A stretch of DNA of 64,000 bases, from contig OX387194.1 of NCBI GenBank assembly GCA_947561395.2, positions 26,332,536 to 26,396,535 of the forward strand, written 5' to 3'. The notes below the pieces were generated by a model that saw only the letters and a list, made by a program, of their open reading frames with translations, was not told the origin of the DNA and made no database searches. Shown here piece by piece: positions 57,737 to 64,000 of the stretch. Position numbers and translations under genes: made by a program. This DNA is from Buxus sempervirens (Eukaryota; Streptophyta; Magnoliopsida; Buxales; Buxaceae). Numbering within the stretch: the first letter of the stretch is position 1; every line of letters begins with the position of its first letter.

Positions 57737-57953
57737 CATATATCACAAATAACAATCATATCATACCAAATAATTGTAGCATAAGGTTCAAGTAACTTAC
57801 CTTTAATAATAAAGATTGTAGCTATATTTGTATAAAGAACACTCTCATCCTAAATTTCCTATATAACTGGTGCTAACTAATGTGCACACAACCCCCAAAG
57901 CCATCCTAGGGTTTCCTATTTCTATGCCATGTTTCCTTTCAAAACTCTGATAT
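54986..57953 (-). other. Non-coding interior of the LARD
   Basis: About 3 kb of AT-rich DNA. The only frame above 70 codons (57438-57665, plus) has no family features. Simple repeats: a TATTTTTTATTTT run at 55975-56000 and a TAA trinucleotide run of about 12 units at 57699-57735. The lack of gag or pol remnants argues against simple decay of an autonomous copy. Confidence 0.8.
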
Positions 57954-57965
57954 GCTCTGATACCA
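57954..57965 (-). promoter_or_regulatory. LARD primer-binding site, tRNA-iMet type
   Basis: The minus strand reads TGGTATCAGAGC, two bases from the 5' LTR end (57968). It is complementary to the 3' end of plant initiator tRNA-Met. Confidence 0.88.
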
Positions 57966-57967
57966 TC

Positions 57968-60496
57968 TGTAACGCCCCGGAACCGGGTTACGTGAAATAA
58001 ACCGTAACTCATTCCCAAGGAGTTAGCTTTTCACACAGGATCGCTATATCAGAGTAAGGAAAACATGAAATGGCAACAACATAATCAGAGTCAACTAAAA
58101 TTTTCCCCAACTCACCTAAACCAAGCATATACCCGCCTGAATCGTCCTCTCTGAGATCTGAAAACAAAACAAAATAGTGAGATACGACTATCTCAGCAAG
58201 TAGCAATGCATGCCTAAAATATAGTTGTAACAATACTAAAACATGTACGATTAAAAATACACGACGATTAACCACGGTAATCCGTCTAATCTCGGAAATA
58301 CATCGTCAATCACATTCGGAAAATCTTATGTATTGGGACTCGTGAAGTCTGTCTATTTTGTGTGACTAAGCACTAGTGTTCCAAACAATCCAGTCGAAAT
58401 ACTGCAACAGCTCAAACAACCAATTCATCGCCCTCATGGCGGAAATACCCGTGTGACCTCACCCTCATGGTGGAAACGGAGTTGCTGCAGCACTTCCCTC
58501 ATGGAAGGCCTCTCCATCATGGAGGAAACGCATGAAGGAACCCTAGACTTAAATCCAAACAAAATATACAAAATTCACTACAACTCGACTGTGGATCCAC
58601 ACTAAGTCTCGCCCTAGTACTTTGACAAAAGATATAGTATACCACGTAAGATTTTCTTAAAATATGCCTTTAGTAAAAGAAACCAACATATTTAGTTAAG
58701 AATACCACATTCAATCTCAAATATGCACTAAAATAATCCAACAGTAAAAATATATAAAAATCTGCGCCACCGGTAAAAGTCTATACTTATCTTCTAAAAC
58801 AATCCAATGATATGTCATGAAGCCATTTCATTTACCTTTCGGTTCAAAATAGAATTTAGGATAGTTCAAAAATATGACAAACGAAATTCAGATGAGTCGA
58901 TAAGTGCCTTAAGTTCATATCCATAGACAATTTGATAAACCCCTTTTGATTTACCACACTTAGTTCAAATCCACATTTGATAACTAGGTATTTACAAAAA
59001 AAAAACAGAAGTCATAACAGAGATCAAATAGTTTGATATAAACAAAACAGAAATAGCTCAAGAATGCACTACCAGATTTTTCCTAAACACTATACTTGCA
59101 TTCACTATCATTAAAACTCAACATGACCTCCAAATCTGATTTATTCTCTAATGAAAATCCTAATTTTCTCTCACCAAATTCTTCCCATCATTATCGAATT
59201 GCTAAGCAACTTTAATCCAATCTTTTAAACTTGTTTCAGGTGTTAAAATAAATGAATACAAGAAAAATTACAATAGCCGCACTCTACAAAATAAATTTGG
59301 ATCTGGTGCTAACCGAAACAAGCTGGAGCTAACCTGGTAAGGTTGGCACCAGATAAGTTTCCCTAGCGCCAAATAATTTTTGAGTCTGGTGCTAACCTCT
59401 TTGAGGTTGGCGCCAGGTCCATTAGGTTGGCACCAGGTCCAAGCACTACGCGGCAGTGTTATTTTGGGTCTGGTGCTAACCTCTTTGAGGTTGGCGCCAG
59501 GTCCAATAGGTTGGCACCAGGTCCAAGCAGTAGGCGGCAGTTTTATTTTTGGTCTGGTGCTAACCTCTTTGAGGTTGGCGCCAGGTCCATTAGATTGGCA
59601 CCAGGTCTCGTTTCAACTCGGTAATTCTCAAAACTTGCGGCCAAAGCTCATTCTACCATTATCAACCAAAACAAACCTTATGAAACCTTCCAACCCAGCA
59701 CATATGATCTTAATAACTCAATAATTCTCCTTCGAAAATAAACCAACCAGATTATACAACTATTAAACATCAAACGCTCGAACGAAACTTGGAAATTTCT
59801 TTAAACACAAATCTACCCTTTATATGATCTTAAAAACCACAAGAATCATGCTGTTTTCGAAGGTGCTACTTGCCTCAGATTTGATGAGAACCAACTCCAT
59901 AGAATGCTACTGCTGAATAGATTCCTCACTTCCAAGATTTTGGACGTCTTCTGCTCCAACAAAAACAAACGTACTCACTAACAGCAACAAACTCTTCTTC
60001 TTCCTTCCAAACAAATCTCTCTCCACTCCTTCTCAACTCTCCGATCTAAAGTTTTCATTTGTTTGCACTACTCCGAATATGAGCGATCCAAATGGTTGGA
60101 AACGCTTGGGAAACCAACTATTTGTAACGCCCGGTGAAACACTTCTTTCGTTTCAAAAAATTTTTATTTCCTTTTTGATCATGTGTAGTGCTCCACCACC
60201 CTATCTCCTACACCATCCGCCCATCAACCCTTGGTAGATTAATCTATTCATCACACATATATATATATATATTAATTATTATTTATTCATTTCCAGCTCC
60301 CTAAAATTTTCTCATAATATAATATTATTTCAAATTGAAATTAAAAATATATATATCACTACTTATTATTAGCTTTTATAATTAATAATTTCTAAAATCC
60401 CAGAAATGCCCTTGCAACTCAACTACCTAAATTAACCCTCATTAATAATATTAGCACAATCCTTATATTAGCTAATCAAAAATCCGGGGTCTTACA
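57968..60496 (-). mobile_element. LARD 5' LTR (2529 bp)
   Basis: Near-identical to 52438-54968; by-eye differences include TAACGCC for TAATGCC, CATTCGG for CATTTGG, CAGTCG for CAGTTG and a shorter TA run. Most are C/T or G/A changes. Confidence 0.93.
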
Positions 60497-60501
60497 CAAT
60501 T

Positions 60502-61465
60502 GGATTACGACACCAGTTTTGTTCAAAGGTCCAAGTTTTAAGGAATCATAAATAGAATATGGCATGACATTTATAGAAGCTCCTAAATCTATCATGGCGT
60601 TCTCAAACTTGGTGTCTCCTATCAGACAAGGGATAGTAAACATACCTGGATCCTTGCATTTTGTAGGGAGTTTACTTTGAATAACAGCAGAAACATTCTC
60701 CCCTACTCTTACTTTCCCAGTAAGTTTCTGTCTCCTCTTTATGGTACATAGCTCTTTCAGAAATTTGGCATAACGAGGTACTTGTTTAATAGCATCAAAT
60801 AGTGGAATATTTACCTCAAATTTTCGGAAAGTCTCATAAAGATCTGAGTTCTTCTCATATTTTCTATTTTCTGTTAAAGCCAAAGGAAAAGGTGGTACTG
60901 GTTTATAATAAGGAAGAGGATGGAATATACTTGGTTCATTTTCATTTGGAATGTCTTTCATGGCTTCACTGGTTTTCTCCTCTTCTTTATTCAGCATTGT
61001 AGGTGTTGGCTTTACTTGAGTTTCAACTTCTTTACCACTTCTCAAAACAATTGCACTGGAATTCTCTCTTGGATTCACTATTGTTTGAGAAGGTAATTTT
61101 CCTGAATTTTGTGCTTCCAAACAACTAATGGCAGTGGCCATTTGACCTACTTGGTTTTCCAAGCCTTGAATACTGTTTCTTGTCTCTTGCTGGAACTGTT
61201 TTGTCTCCTGTTGAAATTGCACAGTGTTAGTGGCAAGAGATTTAACAATATCTTCTAAAGACATACCAAAATTAGAAGTGTGGCCCTGTTGTTGTCTTGG
61301 GGGGTATGGTTGCTTATATTGCTGGAAATTTGATCTGTTTGGAGGTATTGGCTGAGTTGCTTGTGGATTCCCATATCTAAGATTTGGGTGATCCCTCCAC
61401 CCTGGGTTATATGTATCTGAATAAGGATCATATTTCCTTTGAGGTTGTCCAGGAAAACCATTTGC
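60502..61465 (-). pseudogene. Athila gag C-terminus and protease N-terminus
   Basis: Same frame as gag beyond a TAG at 61466-61468. A Gln-rich coiled-coil-like stretch (FQQETKQFQQETRNSIQGLE), a Pro-rich linker (FHPLPYYKPVPPFPLA) and the protease active site in NAMIDLGASINVMPYSIYDS (Asp-Leu-Gly, near 60580) follow. The frame is interrupted at VVIQL by the nested element and resumes at 52432. The TAG probably arose from a Gln codon by C to T change, judging from related elements. Confidence 0.9.
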
Positions 61466-62470
61466 CTAGTTTGCTTGTTCATCATATTCCTCTCTAAGAG
61501 TTGGACATATGTCTGTTGCATGTCCTTCTATAGAGCAAATTCCACAAACCTTTGCTGTTTGCATGTTACCTACAGCCATATTACGAACAAGAGAAGTTAG
61601 ACTTGCAATTTGCTGTTCAAGGGAAGAAATATTTACCTCTTTGCCTTGTTTAGATGAAGAATCAAGTCTACTGCCAAATTGCTGAGAGTTGGCTGCCATA
61701 TTTGCAGTCAGATTTCTAGCAGCTTCTGGAGTTTTATCTACCAAAGCTCCTCCACTGGCAGCATCAATTATGTTTCTTTCAGTGGGTAGAAGTCCTTCAT
61801 AAAAGTACTGGATCAGTAGCTGTTCACTGATTTGATGATAGGGACAGCTTGCACACAACTTCTTGAATCTTTCCCAATACTCATACAGAGATTCTCCATT
61901 GTTTTGCTTTACACCACAAATTTCTTTTCTTATATTTGCTGCTCTTGAAGCTGGGAAATATTTTTCCAGAAATAATCTTTTCATTTCATTCCATGTAGTA
62001 ACAGTCCCAGAAGGTAAGTAATAAAGCCAATCTTTAGCCGAATCCTTCAAAGAGAATGGGAAGGCTCTTAATTTAATCTGCTCTTCAGTCACTCCAGTGG
62101 GTTTCATGCTTATACACACCACGTCAAACTCCTTCAGATGTTTGTGAGGTTCTTCACCTACAAATCCATGAAAAGAAGGCAAAAGATGTATCAGTCCAGA
62201 CTTTAATTCAAAATTAGTTGCCACATCTAAAGTAGGAAAAGTTATGCATAAAGGTTGCTGATTTAAATCAGGAGCAGCAAGCTCTTTCAAAGTTCTGTTT
62301 CCAGCCATGGTTCCTTCTTCTTCGGAATCAGATTCACCAGCAAAAAGAGATGGATCGTTCTCTTCTGAATGTCTCTGTGCTGCCCTCCGTAGCCTGTGCA
62401 AACTTCTTTCGATTTCTGGATCTTTCTGCAAATAACCTTGGTTAGAAGATCGAGTTGCAGTCATAAACAA
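61466..62470 (-). pseudogene. Athila gag, N-terminal and core
   Basis: Structural protein of the retrotransposon particle. The open stretch begins at 62470, but the usual Athila start may be the later Met of TMAGNRTLKELAAPDLNQQ. The core has LIHLLPSFHGFVGEEPHKHL, FPFSLKDSAKDWLYYLPSG, MKRLFLEKYFPASRAANIRK and YEYWERFKKLCASCPYHQIS. A zinc knuckle, CGICSIEGHATDIC (C-x2-C-x4-H-x4-C), lies near residues 309-322. A TAG follows the knuckle. The primer site lies 25 bp upstream. Confidence 0.92.
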
Positions 62471-62495
62471 TCAAAGATGATTATCAAAGAGAAAC

Positions 62496-62513
62496 TCCCC
62501 GGCAACGGCGCCA
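62496..62513 (-). promoter_or_regulatory. Athila primer-binding site, tRNA-Asp type
   Basis: The minus strand reads TGGCGCCGTTGCCGGGGA, complementary to the 3' end of plant tRNA-Asp(GTC). It lies five bases from the LTR end if that end is 62519. It is the standard primer of Athila elements. Confidence 0.93.
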
Positions 62514-62518
62514 AAATT

Positions 62519-64000
62519 TGGTGACTGTCGTACACAACAAAAAATAAACCACTACTTAAAAATATGCATATAGCAAGGTGAGTAGGGATCGTTCCACCGA
62601 GAGTTTCTATCTCTTTTTATGCTTTAGAAAACAGAATTAATAGGGGGGTTTTGTCACAATGAGATCAGAAAATAACAGATTACTAAAAAGACTTTAATAA
62701 ATCAATCAAGAAAACAAACCTTGGTCTAAGTTAACTTCCACCATCAGAATATCAAAACTGATCATAGATGCTAGAATATATCAATTCACACATTGAACAT
62801 TCACCCTTGGAAATACTTTCCAAACTCTTTGAATTATAGTTAATCAGAAAACAAGCGATCTAATTAACCCTAACTACTAAACAACCTCACACAAGCGGTA
62901 AAGATTTAATCCAGCAGCAGCTTTAGGGACTAGAAAGATTGATGAATCTAAACAATAAAATCACAAGCGGCTGTATTTAATCTAGCAGAAAATTCTTCCT
63001 AAAGTCTAACAATTCCTGACGCAGCAAATCATTAAACCTCAGTTGCTTCACAGATTAGAGGGATCAAACAATTACGGATTTGATATCTAGCCTAGCAATA
63101 AATTGCAACGAATAACGAACTAGTAGGCCTCCTAGCAATTAGACGGGACAATCATGAGAATAAACATAGAAGAATATTCAATGCTCAAGTATAAACTGAA
63201 CAATTAAAACATTAAGATCTCACAGCTTTATTAATTCCGAGGTTTCAGCCTCCTTTGACCAAGAATAAAAGTTTAGCCACACATGGCCATGGATCACAAA
63301 ATAGAAGAAGAAAGGAAGAAGAGGAAGAGAAAGAGGACGTCCAGAACTCAGAAAAACTCTCCATAAAAAAAACCCCTTCCTTCACATTTCAACTCCTCTA
63401 TAGAAATCACATAAACTTGCCCAAAATTCCCTTTAAGAGAAAATAGGAACTTTCCTTCCAAGACTCCTAAGGAAGAGAGAACTTCCTTTCCTTGTATATC
63501 CACGACCTAGAAGTCCAAAAACGACCTAATCTTCTTAATTAGAAACCCCTTAAAGTCCTCCTTTAAACTAGAAGAAGATCCCCAAGAAAAAGGAAACAAA
63601 TCCGCAAAGTTCGGAATTTTATAACAGGTTTTAATACTTGATCGTTCGAATGTTCATCAAACGTGGGTCGAACGTTCAGGTCAAAAAGTTGTTTCCTCTT
63701 CTCTTGTTCGAACGTTCATCGAACGGCCAGCGAACGCTGCTCACAATTTCTCTATTTTTCACCAACGTTCGAACGTCAATCGAACGTTCAGCGAACGCTG
63801 CTCTCGGGTTTCTCTGCAGAACACCAACGTTCGAACAACAGGAAAACTTTCAGCGAATGCTGCTCTCGGGTTTCTCTGCATAACACCAACGTTCGAACGA
63901 CAGGCGAATGGCCATCGAACGTTGATCATATCTTCTACAATTTGACTCCGATTTTTACACCGTTTGAACCGTGACTTCTATAATCACCAAGAGTATCTCA
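62519..64000 (-). mobile_element. Athila 5' LTR (partial, window end)
   Basis: Matches 46010 to about 47490 of the 3' LTR; about 140 bp more should lie beyond 64000. It carries the CGTTCGA dyads at 63640-63925. The flanking target duplication is outside the window. Frames at 63255-63974 are LTR sequence. Confidence 0.9.

Larger units (their letters stand above)
52438..60496 (-). mobile_element. Nested non-coding LTR element (LARD, Tekay-like ends)
   Basis: 8059 bp with LTRs of 2531 and 2529 bp and a 3.0-kb interior without gag or pol. On the minus strand it starts TGTAAGACCCCGGATTTTTG. It has a tRNA-iMet primer site and a polypurine tract preceded by AATTTCGAGGACGAAATTT, a signature of Tekay/Del chromoviruses. 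The LTRs differ at about eight to ten sites by eye, so insertion was recent and after that of Athila. Movement must have relied on proteins from a related autonomous element. Confidence 0.93.
52433..60501. other. Target-site duplication CAATT of nested element
   Basis: CAATT lies at 52433-52437 and again at 60497-60501, exactly bordering the TG and CA ends. It proves insertion of 52438-60496 into the Athila protease. Confidence 0.95.
46010..64000 (-). mobile_element. Athila-lineage Ty3 element with nested insertion (5' LTR cut by window end)
   Basis: Order on the minus strand: 5' LTR (64000+ to 62519), tRNA-Asp primer site (62513-62496), gag, protease, [nested element 60496-52438], RT, RNase H, integrase, non-coding 3' region, polypurine tract, 3' LTR (47633-46010). 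Without the insert it would be about 10 kb, normal for Athila. No env-like ORF is seen between integrase and the 3' LTR. The LTRs differ at roughly 25-30 of 1480 compared positions by eye. It is non-autonomous because of several stops. Confidence 0.93.

Noticed and set aside
1..64000. tRNA, rRNA, snoRNA or host protein-coding genes
   Set aside because: Only tRNA-complementary primer sites were seen; no cloverleaf, rRNA block or non-transposon protein domain was recognised by eye.

Overview
This window reads as heterochromatic or intergenic DNA of a large flowering-plant (probably eudicot) genome. I found no convincing host gene, rRNA or tRNA gene. Almost every base that can be assigned belongs to LTR retrotransposons of the Ty3/gypsy class or to decayed CACTA (En/Spm) DNA transposons, nested in one another. 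The organism type is inferred from spliceosomal introns, plant-specific retroelement lineages (Tat/Ogre, Athila, Tekay-like), a plant mobile domain (PMD) protein and plant tRNA primer sites. No species is inferred.

Region 1 (1-15.2 kb) holds a minus-strand Tat/Ogre-like element, called Tat-alpha here. Its 5' LTR is 10639-14542, followed by a tRNA-Arg-type primer site, an upstream ORF1 (9118-7686), a gag (6369-4952) and low-complexity DNA where pol should be. A near-identical copy of its LTR start plus flank lies at 409-2143, next to an oppositely oriented LTR end at 1-408.

Region 2 (14.5-34.6 kb) holds two 3' halves of a second Tat family, Tat-beta, in inverted orientation. Their 3' LTRs (21204-23020 plus, 24456-26277 minus) face each other across a 1.4-kb spacer with a CACTA transposase relic and a Tat-alpha LTR fragment. 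Each half carries two genes antisense to the element: a six-exon PMD gene and a DUF7745-like gene with an intron. The right half keeps an almost complete integrase on the element sense strand (34613-33420). Each half also carries arrays of a 28-nt unit built from four 7-nt modules (arm, loop, inverted arm, spacer; core word GCCCGTA/TACGGGC) in its LTR and beside its antisense genes.

Region 3 (34.6-46.0 kb) is LTR debris: a 3.6-kb Tat-alpha LTR (34614-38247), a decayed Tekay-like LTR split by a clean solo LTR (40519-42746, target duplication TAGAT), a CACTA fragment, and two nested Tekay-like LTR starts.

Region 4 (46.0-64.0 kb) is a minus-strand Athila-lineage element with about 2% LTR divergence, running off the window end. 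Its gag-pol frame has at least four stops and a deletion in the integrase core. A younger, non-coding 8.06-kb element (52438-60496; LTRs about 0.3% different; target duplication CAATT) is inserted in its protease region.

All coding regions are disabled, so the window is a layered record of insertions. Its most unusual content is the heptad-modular inverted-repeat arrays in the LTRs and promoter-like DNA of several families, and the intron-bearing genes antisense to Tat-beta.
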